From contig JAGOBH010000001.1 of the NCBI GenBank assembly GCA_017983495.1, positions 248,001 to 312,000 of the forward strand: a DNA stretch of 64,000 nucleotides, given 5' to 3'. Under the pieces are notes generated by a model. It did not search any database and was not told where the DNA came from. It saw nothing but the letters and a program-made list of their open reading frames with translations. Shown in pieces: positions 47,167 through 55,034 of the stretch; within the stretch, counting starts at the first letter, position 1; each line of letters starts with the position of its first letter. The translations under genes were made by a program, and so were the position numbers. Source of the stretch: Pyrinomonadaceae bacterium (lineage in GTDB: Bacteria > Acidobacteriota > Blastocatellia > Pyrinomonadales > Pyrinomonadaceae).

Positions 47167-48018
47167 ATGATCGACCTAACACGAACAATTTTGGTTGCGG
47201 TTTGTATGACAGTTTCGTGTGTTTCTTTGGTTAATGCACAAGAAAAGCAAAATGGAAAACCGTATTTGTGCAAAAACCAATTCGAAGTTGACTACATAGG
47301 CTATGAACGAATTTTAGGCCCGGTAGAAACTGCAAACATAGAACGAGAAACCTTGGTTTCCGAAGGACATACATTATTTACTAATAAGGGTAAGCCATAT
47401 GTGTTTGCAACTTACAAATATGATCGTAGCGGACGGTTGATAGAAAAAAATTTCTACCGAGTTGATGGCGTGGCCTTACCTAAATCAACCTTTGACTACA
47501 ATGCTGCTGGCGACCTTGTTAAAGAGAATTACTTTAGTGCGATAACGAACAAGCCGCATCTCGAAACAAACTATATCTACGAAAATGGTTTTCTGAAAGA
47601 ATCCATAGGACGGAATATTGAGGATGGTGGTTTCTTGAGCAAGAAGGTGTTTACTTACGACTCTAACAAGAACTATTTCGAGTTTGAAGAAACTACGTCG
47701 TATAAATCTCCAACGATTAGGGTCGGTTTTAGGCAGGATGAAAAATGTCGATTTGCTGAAGCCTTTGGGTATGGCGATAACGGAAACGTCGCAGGTAGAA
47801 GTGTGATCAACTTTGACAGCTTCGATAATCCGAGTTCAATCATTTCATATTCAAGCGACGGAACAATTTTAGCCAAGCGTAAATATGAATATAAGTACGA
47901 CAAATACAATAACTGGACCGAGCAGTCGGATTTTTCCTGGAAAACTGAGAATGGTAAACCCGAGTGGGTTCTGGTGGAAATCGGCTATCGTAAAATTAAA
48001 TATTTTGATACGAAGTAA
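47167..48018 (+). CDS. Secreted YD-repeat-like protein
   Basis: A 283-residue protein with a signal peptide (ILVAVCMTVSCVSLVNA). The mature part has repeated short strands of the form YxYDxxGRLIEKxxY and FDYNAAGDLVKENYF, like RHS/YD repeats but without the DPxGR core or a toxin tip. Composition is markedly AT-richer than hppD and hmgA downstream. It separates phhA from hppD, so it probably entered an existing cluster. Function unknown. Confidence 0.65.
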   Translation: MIDLTRTILVAVCMTVSCVSLVNAQEKQNGKPYLCKNQFEVDYIGYERILGPVETANIERETLVSEGHTLFTNKGKPYVFATYKYDRSGRLIEKNFYRVDGVALPKSTFDYNAAGDLVKENYFSAITNKPHLETNYIYENGFLKESIGRNIEDGGFLSKKVFTYDSNKNYFEFEETTSYKSPTIRVGFRQDEKCRFAEAFGYGDNGNVAGRSVINFDSFDNPSSIISYSSDGTILAKRKYEYKYDKYNNWTEQSDFSWKTENGKPEWVLVEIGYRKIKYFDTK

Positions 48019-48032
48019 TGTAATAGACAATC

Positions 48033-49142
48033 ATGACTACACAAAATCCATTAGGACTAAAAAAGATACATCACGTTGAGTTTTACGTTGGTAACGCCAA
48101 GCAGGCGGAGTTTTATTACCGCAAGGCGTTCGGGTTTTCGCGGGCGGCGTATCGCGGGTTAGAGACGGGTGACCGCGAGGTGACGAGCTATGTCGTTCGG
48201 CAAAATCGCGTCAATTTTGTGCTGACAACGCCGCTTTCGCCTGACCATCCGGCGGCTGAGCACATCAAGATGCACGGAGACGGTGTTCGGGATATCGCGT
48301 TTCAGGTCGAGGACGCCGATCACGCTTTTAACGAGGCAGTACGACGCGGAGCGACCGCGGTCACGCAGCCGCACGATCTGACGGACGAAAATGGTACCGT
48401 CCGTCACGCCGCGATCGCGACATACGGCGACACGATCCACTCATTCATTTCGTACAACAATAACAACGGCCACAATTACAGCGGCCCATTCCTGCCCGGC
48501 TTTATCGCGCAGGAGGTAGTGGGCGAGGATGTCGGCATCCAGCTCGTCGACCATATTGTCGGCAACGTCGAGCTCGGCAAGATGACGCACTGGTGCGATT
48601 TTTACCGCGACGTGCTCGGCTTTTTCCGCTACATCACGTTTGACGACAAGGACATCTCGACCGAATATTCCGCTCTCATGTCGATCGTTATGTCGGACGG
48701 CGGGCACAATATCAAGTTCCCGATCAACGAACCTGCTGAGGGCAAGGGCGGCAAATCGCAGATCCAGGAATACATCGATTTTTACCGCTCGGCCGGTGCC
48801 CAGCACGTTGCTCTGCTCTGTAAGGACATACTCCACACGGTCGAAAAGCTGCAGGCGAACGGCGTCGAATTCCTCCGTGTGCCTGACACCTACTACGACG
48901 AGATACCCGAACGCGTGGGTGAGATCGACGAGGACATCAGCGAGCTCAAACGCCTCGGCCTACTCGTCGACCGCGACGACGAAGGCTACTTGCTCCAGAT
49001 TTTTACCAAACCGGTCGAAGACCGCCCGACCGTTTTCTACGAGATCCTCCAGCGAAAGGGTTGCAAGGGATTTGGCAAAGGCAACTTCAAGGCTCTGTTT
49101 GTCTCGATTGAAGAAGAGCAGCGGCGACGTGGAAATCTATAA
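48033..49142 (+). CDS. hppD: 4-hydroxyphenylpyruvate dioxygenase
   Basis: Converts 4-hydroxyphenylpyruvate to homogentisate with Fe(II) and O2. The 369-residue protein has two VOC halves. The iron ligands are in the C-terminal half: His in [10 protein letters not shown], His in [10 protein letters not shown] and Glu in [10 protein letters not shown]. It is 14 bases after the secreted YD-like gene and 84 bases upstream of hmgA, with a long perfect palindrome between the two. The transaminase that provides its substrate is not in the window. Confidence 0.95.
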   Translation: MTTQNPLGLKKIHHVEFYVGNAKQAEFYYRKAFGFSRAAYRGLETGDREVTSYVVRQNRVNFVLTTPLSPDHPAAEHIKMHGDGVRDIAFQVEDADHAFNEAVRRGATAVTQPHDLTDENGTVRHAAIATYGDTIHSFISYNNNNGHNYSGPFLPGFIAQEVVGEDVGIQLVDHIVGNVELGKMTHWCDFYRDVLGFFRYITFDDKDISTEYSALMSIVMSDGGHNIKFPINEPAEGKGGKSQIQEYIDFYRSAGAQHVALLCKDILHTVEKLQANGVEFLRVPDTYYDEIPERVGEIDEDISELKRLGLLVDRDDEGYLLQIFTKPVEDRPTVFYEILQRKGCKGFGKGNFKALFVSIEEEQRRRGNL

Positions 49143-49162
49143 GAATATTTGCCTGCGAAATA

Positions 49163-49210
49163 CACGAAATACACGAAACAAAAGACCTTTTCTCTTTCGT
49201 GTATTTCGTG
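49163..49210. promoter_or_regulatory. 16-bp perfect palindrome between hppD and hmgA
   Basis: CACGAAATACACGAAA (49163-49178) pairs perfectly with 49195-49210 across a 16-base loop. The arms themselves contain a repeated CACGAAA. It lies 17 bases before the hmgA start. It may be an operator, an attenuator hairpin or a dispersed repeat. Confidence 0.6.
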
Positions 49211-49226
49211 GGCAAGATCTCTTTTT

Positions 49227-50510
49227 ATGAAACTAGAATATCAAACCGGTTTTGGAAACGAATTTGCAACCGAGGCGGTCGAAGGGGCTTTGCCCATCGG
49301 GATGAACTCGCCGCAGCGGGCTCCGCTCGGGCTGTATGCCGAACAGTTATCAGGCTCGGCGTTTACTGTGCCTCGCTCGGGCAATAAGCGTACGTGGACT
49401 TATCGGATCAGGCCGTCGGTGATGCATAAGCCGTTCGAGCGGATCGACAACAAGCGTTGGCAGAGCAAGCCCGACGATATCGACATCACGCCGAACCAGC
49501 TTCGCTGGGACCCGCTTCCCGTTCCGGCCGAACCGACCGATTTCATCGACGGCATCACGACCATCGCACTCAACGGCGACCTGATGTCGCAGGCCGGCAT
49601 CGGCATTCACATTTACACGTGCAACAAGGGCATGGGCGACCGCTATTTCTACAACGCCGACGCCGAGATGCTGATCGTGCCCGAGATGGGACGCCTCGGC
49701 TTTTTGACCGAACTTGGAGCGATACAGGCCGGTTCAGGATCGATTGTCGTGATACCGCGCGGTGTGCGATTTAAGGTCGAGCCGCATCCTGACGACAAGC
49801 AGTGCCGCGGCTATATTTGCGAAAATTACGGTGCCCTTTTCCGCATTCCCGATCTTGGCCCGATCGGCGCCAACGGCCTGGCCAATCCGCGTGATTTCGA
49901 AACGCCGGTCGCCTGGTACGAGGACCGCGAGGGCGAATTCGAACAGGTCGCCAAATTCGCCGGAAATCTGTGGTCCGCCCCGATGACCCACTCGCCGCTC
50001 GACGTCGTCGGCTGGCACGGCAACTATGCCCCGTACCGCTACGACCTGCGTCGATTTAACACGATCGGCTCGATCTCGTACGACCATCCGGACCCAAGCA
50101 TTTTTACCGTGCTCACGTCGCCCTCGGGCGAAGCAGGCGTCGCGAATTGCGATTTTGCCATCTTCCCCGAACGCTGGCTCGTCGCCGAAAACACATTCCG
50201 GCCGCCGTGGTACCACCGCAATTACATGTCCGAATACATGGGCCTCGTTTACGGCCAGTACGACGCCAAAGAAGAAGGCTTCCTGCCCGGCGGCGGCTCG
50301 CTCCACAACCAGATGTCCGCCCACGGCCCCGACCTCGACGCCTTTGAAAAAGCGTCGAACGCCGATCTTGCACCGCAAAAGCTAGAGGGCACGATGGCGT
50401 TCATGTTCGAGTCGCGATACATCATCCGCCCGACAAAATTCGCCATGGAATGCTCGCAATTGCAGAACGAGTATTTTGAGGTTTGGCAGCGGTTGAAAAA
50501 GAATTTTTAG
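49227..50510 (+). CDS. hmgA: Homogentisate 1,2-dioxygenase
   Basis: Opens the ring of homogentisate to maleylacetoacetate. The 427-residue cupin enzyme has the iron-site text [13 protein letters not shown] (His, Glu) and [14 protein letters not shown] (His). The frame is open from 49149, but ATG 49227 ([13 protein letters not shown]) is the family start. Maleylacetoacetate isomerase and fumarylacetoacetase, the next steps, are not in the window. Four small genes follow closely and may share its transcript. Confidence 0.95.
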   Translation: MKLEYQTGFGNEFATEAVEGALPIGMNSPQRAPLGLYAEQLSGSAFTVPRSGNKRTWTYRIRPSVMHKPFERIDNKRWQSKPDDIDITPNQLRWDPLPVPAEPTDFIDGITTIALNGDLMSQAGIGIHIYTCNKGMGDRYFYNADAEMLIVPEMGRLGFLTELGAIQAGSGSIVVIPRGVRFKVEPHPDDKQCRGYICENYGALFRIPDLGPIGANGLANPRDFETPVAWYEDREGEFEQVAKFAGNLWSAPMTHSPLDVVGWHGNYAPYRYDLRRFNTIGSISYDHPDPSIFTVLTSPSGEAGVANCDFAIFPERWLVAENTFRPPWYHRNYMSEYMGLVYGQYDAKEEGFLPGGGSLHNQMSAHGPDLDAFEKASNADLAPQKLEGTMAFMFESRYIIRPTKFAMECSQLQNEYFEVWQRLKKNF

Positions 50511-50517
50511 AATTAAT

Positions 50518-51153
50518 ATGACAACTCCCAAACCAGAGCCTCTGATCTTTCCTAGTGGGGTTCGCTTTGCGCGAAAAAACGAAATGCCCCAAGGCAATGA
50601 CAAAGACCTCGCGCGAATCGCACGGGCAAACGTTACGACTGGGTATATTCGCAACGATGACGGAGGTCCGACATTTTCCTCGTACTTCGAAGCGAATATC
50701 CATGCACCCAATGTATTTGCAGTTTTTACCGAGTTAGCCGAATCGCTTCTTCCCGACATTGCCGCACCTATTATAGGCCTTAAAGACGAAGAACCGACAT
50801 TTGGCATTTATACTGACCTTGCATCTGCAATCGGCGTTTTCAGACCATTTGAAGATTTACTCCAAAATGATGGATTCCTGGAGTTCGGCATCACTTTTCA
50901 GAATAATGGAAAGATCGAGGAAATATTCGTGAAGTCTCCAAAGTATTTCACTATCTGGACAAATCAACCTGAGATTGTAACTCAAGTGCTAGAAGTTGCC
51001 GGGATTCCGAAGTGTCAAACTCTTGAGTTTATTGACGAATATCCGATGGTCAGTAAGAGTGTGGATAAAATGGGCAATGCTGTGTGGCCAAACGTTTACG
51101 AAGCGCTCAAAGCCGCCTTTGGACGTTTGCCGATCGCGGTACTGGACCAATAG
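50518..51153 (+). CDS. Soluble protein of unknown function
   Basis: I do not recognise this 211-residue cytoplasmic protein. It starts eight bases after the hmgA stop and ends two bases before the next start, so it is almost certainly in the same operon. The sequence alternates acidic and aromatic stretches (GGPTFSSYFEANIHAPNVFA; LEFGITFQNNGKIEEIFVKS). The repeated 'FGI..' and 'IWTN' text has a look of small immunity-type proteins, but that is only an impression. It is AT-richer than hmgA. Confidence 0.7.
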   Translation: MTTPKPEPLIFPSGVRFARKNEMPQGNDKDLARIARANVTTGYIRNDDGGPTFSSYFEANIHAPNVFAVFTELAESLLPDIAAPIIGLKDEEPTFGIYTDLASAIGVFRPFEDLLQNDGFLEFGITFQNNGKIEEIFVKSPKYFTIWTNQPEIVTQVLEVAGIPKCQTLEFIDEYPMVSKSVDKMGNAVWPNVYEALKAAFGRLPIAVLDQ

Positions 51154-51155
51154 AA

Positions 51156-51836
51156 ATGGCACTAGAAATGAAGGAATTAGTATTTTTCGCCACACCCGAA
51201 AAAGGCGAGGTCTCGGCCATTCTGATACGGCCCGAGAATGCTACACATCTTCTCGTTCTAAGCCACGGAGCGAGCACAAACATGCGGCGTGCGACGATGC
51301 AGGCGATCGCTGACGCTCTTGCTGTGCAAGGCATCGCGACGTTTCGGTATAACTTTCCTTATACTGAAAACGGTCGCGGGCGGGATTCGGCGGCGGTTTG
51401 TATTGAGACGGTCAGGAACGCCGTCGCGGCGGCTGGAAAGGCAGCTCCCGATCTGCCGATATTGGCGGGCGGGCATTCGTTTGGTGGGCGAATGACGTCG
51501 ACGGCGCAGGCGGAAGAGCCGCTGGACGGCGTAGCCGGGCTTGTCTTTTTCTCTTATCCGCTGCATCTGCCCGGACGGCCTGACACAAAGCGAGCCGAGC
51601 ATCTGGCGAATATCAAGGTTCCGATGCTCTTCCTTTCCGGAACACGCGACGAACTTGCAACGCTCGATCTGCTCAAGCCAACGATCAAAAAGCTTGGCAA
51701 ACGTGCCGCGCTCCATTTGCTTGATACGGCAAATCACAGTTACAAGATCCTCAAGAAGTCGCGAACCTCGGCCGAAGATATTTTCGCTGAAATGGCGCGA
51801 ATTATGAATGATTGGACAGGTGATTTTGGGTTATAG
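51156..51836 (+). CDS. Alpha/beta hydrolase (Tex30/KANL3-like)
   Basis: A 226-residue serine hydrolase. The nucleophile is in LAGGHSFGGRM, the acid in LFLSGTRDELATL and the histidine in TANHSYKILK; the oxyanion strand is VLSHGAST. This small form resembles the Tex30/KANL3 group of predicted hydrolases, whose substrates are unknown. The frame is open from 51084, but ATG 51156 directly follows the previous stop and starts the fold. It may take part in the aromatic pathway by position, which is weak evidence. Confidence 0.83.
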   Translation: MALEMKELVFFATPEKGEVSAILIRPENATHLLVLSHGASTNMRRATMQAIADALAVQGIATFRYNFPYTENGRGRDSAAVCIETVRNAVAAAGKAAPDLPILAGGHSFGGRMTSTAQAEEPLDGVAGLVFFSYPLHLPGRPDTKRAEHLANIKVPMLFLSGTRDELATLDLLKPTIKKLGKRAALHLLDTANHSYKILKKSRTSAEDIFAEMARIMNDWTGDFGL

Positions 51837-51844
51837 TATTCCGC

Positions 51845-52486
51845 ATGAAGTTGATACTGCCGATATTCGCATTTCTCATTTTTACCGTTTCTGCACACGC
51901 TCAGACACCGACGCCCACACCGCAGCCTTTTCTGATGGCAGTCGAGGATACGTTCTACATAAACGGACGGGGTGTTGTGGCAACTGGCAAGATCGAACGT
52001 GGTGTCATTAAAACTGGGGACACTATTGAGATCATTGGACTAAAGGCCACCAAAACCACGGCCGTCGCGGGAATCGAGCTATCTCGAAAGATGGTATCAG
52101 ACGCAAAGGCCGGCGATAACGTCGGGATCTTGCTTCGGGGCGTCGAAAAATCTGACATTGAGCGCGGCCAGGTGCTCGCAAAACCAGGGACGGTGAAAAC
52201 ATCCGCCAAGATCAAAGCCACGATCGACCTGCTCGAATCTCATGAGCGTGGCCGCTCAACACCGATCAGCGACAAATATCGCGGACAGTTCTATTTCCGC
52301 GGCGTTGGCTTTTCGGGTGTCGTTACTTTGCTCGGAGGAGTAACATCTGTCGCGCCCGGTAAGAAAGGAACGGCGGTTGAGATCGTATTCGATAAACCTG
52401 TGCCAATCGAAAACGGCCAGATATTCGGCATTAACGAATCAATCCGCACGATTGGCAGCGGCACGGTCACGGCCCTTATCCAATAG
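51845..52486 (+). CDS. Secreted EF-Tu domain II-III protein
   Basis: A 213-residue protein with a clear signal peptide (LILPIFAFLIFTVSAHAQ) and a short Thr/Pro linker (TPTPTPQ). The mature part is closely similar to domains II and III of elongation factor Tu: FLMAVEDTFYINGRGVVATG, then KIERGVIKTGDTIEIIGL, AGDNVGILLRGVEKSDIERG, and domain III YRGQFYFRGVGFSGVV ending in RTIGSGTVTAL. The GTPase domain (P-loop, switch regions, NKxD) is absent, so it cannot act in translation. It is eight bases from the preceding gene. A periplasmic or surface binding role is inferred. Confidence 0.88.
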   Translation: MKLILPIFAFLIFTVSAHAQTPTPTPQPFLMAVEDTFYINGRGVVATGKIERGVIKTGDTIEIIGLKATKTTAVAGIELSRKMVSDAKAGDNVGILLRGVEKSDIERGQVLAKPGTVKTSAKIKATIDLLESHERGRSTPISDKYRGQFYFRGVGFSGVVTLLGGVTSVAPGKKGTAVEIVFDKPVPIENGQIFGINESIRTIGSGTVTALIQ

Positions 52487-52488
52487 TT

Positions 52489-52761
52489 ATGTGCCGAAAT
52501 ATCAAAACACTTTTCAATTTCGACCCGCCCGCGACGACAGACGAGGTCAACGCATCGGCGTTGCAGTTTATACGAAAACTATCGGGGTTTAACAAACCGT
52601 CAAAATCGAACGAAGCGGCATTTGAACTCGCCGTAGAACGCATCGCTACCGCGGCTCAGGAAATGCTCAATTCGCTCGTTACCAACGCCCCGCCGCGCGA
52701 TCGGCAGATCGAGGCTCTACAAGCGCGTGAACGCTCGGCTCTAAGGTTCCATACCAGCTAG
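52489..52761 (+). CDS. DUF2277 protein
   Basis: A 90-residue protein that matches DUF2277 from end to end: MCRNIKTLFNFDPPATTDEV, ALQFIRKLSGFNKPSKSNEA and the Arg-rich C-terminus (PRDRQIEALQARERSALRF). The family is widespread, small and of unknown function. It starts two bases after the EF-Tu-like gene and is probably the last gene of the hmgA transcript. Confidence 0.88.
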   Translation: MCRNIKTLFNFDPPATTDEVNASALQFIRKLSGFNKPSKSNEAAFELAVERIATAAQEMLNSLVTNAPPRDRQIEALQARERSALRFHTS

Positions 52762-52918
52762 TTATAGATGAGGAACGATACATGATCGCATTGGTGGCGG
52801 ATGCACAGGCCTTGTCTTTGAACCGTTGACCGTATCGGCCCGTCACGGTATTTGCAGGCGGCCCGATCTCAGGCCTTTGGCCGCTCGATAAGTAGTGGTT
52901 TTTCAAAAGGAGTTAACG

Positions 52919-53296
52919 ATGAGTGATACGCGGCGCGTAGTTCATACAAGACATGTATTAGCTGTAAAGGACCTTGCGGTCGAAACGGCTTATTATCTCG
53001 ACAAACTTGGCTTTGAGCACGACTTCTCGGCTCCGGGTTGGGAGTTCCTGTCGTTTGGAATATTCAAGCTGATGCTTGGCGAATGCCCGGACGCGATGTC
53101 GGCACAGGAGTCGGGTGATCATTCGTACTTCGCACATGTACTAGTCGAAAATATAGACGATGTATTCATGGAATTCATGGAAAACGGGGCCGACTTTGCT
53201 CAGCACGTCGCCAACAAGCCTTGGGGCCTGCGCGAATTCAGTGTCCGCACGCCTGGCGGACACCGCTTGACGTACGGCCAACTGATCGACGAATAA
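52919..53296 (+). CDS. VOC-family protein
   Basis: A 125-residue glyoxalase-fold protein with strands HTRHVLAVKDLAVETAYYLD, then SYFAHVLVENIDDVFMEFME and FSVRTPGGHRLTYGQ, giving the His and terminal polar positions used for metal binding in this fold (the final E is replaced by Tyr-Gly-Gln). AAAAGGAG lies before ATG 52919; the upstream ATG in frame at 52895 is weaker. Its reaction is unknown: the family includes dioxygenases, lyases and resistance proteins. Confidence 0.8.
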   Translation: MSDTRRVVHTRHVLAVKDLAVETAYYLDKLGFEHDFSAPGWEFLSFGIFKLMLGECPDAMSAQESGDHSYFAHVLVENIDDVFMEFMENGADFAQHVANKPWGLREFSVRTPGGHRLTYGQLIDE

Positions 53297-53313
53297 AACA
53301 CGAAAACACAAAA

Positions 53314-53339
53314 ACGGCGTGCTCCGCAGAACACGCCGT
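53314..53339. terminator. Stem-loop terminator
   Basis: ACGGCGTG (53314-53321) pairs with CACGCCGT (53332-53339) with a 10-base loop, shortly after the VOC gene and before the convergent yebC gene. No T tract follows on the + strand. Confidence 0.6.
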
Positions 53340-53460
53340 CCGATCTTGGATCACGAGCGATCCTGTTAAGTTAGACTGTCTCCAGTTTTATTAATTTTCA
53401 TAATATCACCCCCTGTGGCGACAGTATCTCATAACCGGGGACGGCCAAGTCAAGTATTTT

Positions 53461-54201
53461 CTACTCCATCTCGCTCTCGTCTATGTCGAAGTTGGCATAC
53501 ACCTTCTGGACGTCGTCGTTATCGTCGAGGGCGTCGTAGAGTTTCATCATCTTGCGGGCATCGTCGCCGGCGAGGGCGATATAGTTTTGCGGGATCATTG
53601 AGATCTCTGCCGCTTGGGTTTCAACGCCGGCGGTTTTTAGGGCATCAGTAACCGCTTCAAAGTTATCGGGTGTACTGAATATCTCGTAAACGTCGCCTTC
53701 GTCCTGCATATCATCGGCACCTGCCTCGATGACGATCTCAAATAGTGCGTCCTCGCCCATCGCCGTTTTGTCGACGACAATGTAGCCCTTTTTGTCGAAC
53801 ATCCAAGCTACCGAACCGGCTTCGCCCATATTGCCGCCATTCTTCGAGAAGATGTGTCGGATCTCGGCGACCGTGCGATTACGATTATCGGTCATCGTCT
53901 CGACCAGAACGGCGACGCCGCCGATGCCATAGCCTTCGTAGGTTATCTCGTCATACGCGACGCCCTCAAGTTGGCCGGTACCACGCTTAATCGCGCGGTC
54001 GATAGTGTCGTTGGGCATGTTCAGCCCTTTGGCATCGGTGACGGCTTTGCGGAGTCGAGCGTTCGAGTCGACATCGCCGCTGCCGCCGGTGCGAGCAGCG
54101 ACCGTGATCTCTTTGATCAGCTTGGTAAAGATCTTACCGCGTTTTGCGTCCAAAGCACCTTTCTTGTGCTTGATTGTGTGCCACTTGGAGTGTCCTGACA
54201 T
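53461..54201 (-). CDS. yebC: YebC/PmpR-family protein
   Basis: A 246-residue protein with the family start [20 protein letters not shown], then [17 protein letters not shown] and the acidic C-terminus ([20 protein letters not shown]). Members are DNA-binding regulators (PmpR) or, in mitochondria and some bacteria, factors that help the ribosome pass difficult stretches. Which role applies cannot be told. It stands alone, starting 80 bases before the DUF gene at 54282. Confidence 0.94.
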   Translation of the reverse strand: MSGHSKWHTIKHKKGALDAKRGKIFTKLIKEITVAARTGGSGDVDSNARLRKAVTDAKGLNMPNDTIDRAIKRGTGQLEGVAYDEITYEGYGIGGVAVLVETMTDNRNRTVAEIRHIFSKNGGNMGEAGSVAWMFDKKGYIVVDKTAMGEDALFEIVIEAGADDMQDEGDVYEIFSTPDNFEAVTDALKTAGVETQAAEISMIPQNYIALAGDDARKMMKLYDALDDNDDVQKVYANFDIDESEME

Positions 54202-54281
54202 TTGATGAAACCCTTAATTTTATTGAATTAAATTCGAATAAACGAATATAACACGCCGCATTTCGCTTTCAAAATGGCGTA

Positions 54282-54674
54282 TTAGCCCCAATGGACCTCG
54301 CGAATCTGGCCCTCATCGCGTAGAACGTTGTGGATGAGGTCGCACAATCTTCCACGCAGTTCAGAATCTTGTGATCCGAAGGGATTCCACCCGCGTTCCT
54401 TTTTGATCGTGATCAGCCATTCGGCATGATCGGCCGCACGGGTTCCCGGCATCAGCCCGAAACCGAGTGTAAATGATTCGCCGGCGGCGGTAACTGATTC
54501 AGTCCACCCGTCGCTGCCCGATGGCTTCGGTTCGCCAAAGGTAAATTCGTCATGCCCTGATTTTGTATTCAGCCAACGTGCAAGGTCCTCGCCGAGCCTT
54601 GCCTTATTCTCAGAGCCCTGTTTGATCTGTCCGCTATCAAAGAGTCCGGTCGTAAACGATATCTGATTTTTCAT
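54282..54674 (-). CDS. Conserved-looking protein of unknown function
   Basis: I do not recognise the 130-residue product. It has an ordered mixed alpha/beta look (FTFGEPKPSGSDGWTESVTA; LGFGLMPGTRAADHAEWLIT), no membrane segment and no signal peptide. It overlaps the upstream yggU-like gene by four bases, so the two are cotranslated. Confidence 0.7.
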   Translation of the reverse strand: MKNQISFTTGLFDSGQIKQGSENKARLGEDLARWLNTKSGHDEFTFGEPKPSGSDGWTESVTAAGESFTLGFGLMPGTRAADHAEWLITIKKERGWNPFGSQDSELRGRLCDLIHNVLRDEGQIREVHWG

Positions 54675-54952
54675 TTGATCATTTCCTCTAGCTTTGATTG
54701 TGACAGGTTCGTGATCTTTATTCGCTTATTTTTTGACGTGGTGCCCCCGACGATCTCTATATCGCCCCTGGAGACTCCCAACTTCTTTGCCAGCAGCCTG
54801 ATCAATTCCGTATTCGCCGCACCATCGACCGGCGGAGACGCAATGCGTATCTTCAGCGCTCCGTCGTGTTCGCCAATGATCTCGCTCTTCGACGCTCGTG
54901 GGACTACCCGCACGTCAAAAACGACCGTTCCATCTTTTTGCGTCAAATTCAT
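54671..54952 (-). CDS. yggU: DUF167/YggU protein
   Basis: A 93-residue DUF167 protein: VVPRASKSEIIGEHDGALKI, then PVDGAANTELIRLLAKKLGV and IEIVGGTTSKNKRIKI. The family is usually encoded beside yggT and yggS, and here it lies about 3.1 kb from that pair on the same strand, with a large phosphoesterase gene on the other strand in between. The role is unknown. Confidence 0.9.
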   Translation of the reverse strand: MNLTQKDGTVVFDVRVVPRASKSEIIGEHDGALKIRIASPPVDGAANTELIRLLAKKLGVSRGDIEIVGGTTSKNKRIKITNLSQSKLEEMIK

Positions 54953-55034
54953 TTACGTAACACCTTCGTCATGCCTATTTTTATGCGAATGGGGTTATTA
55001 TAGCTGACAAGAGCCTTCCTCAGGAGCGATTAAC

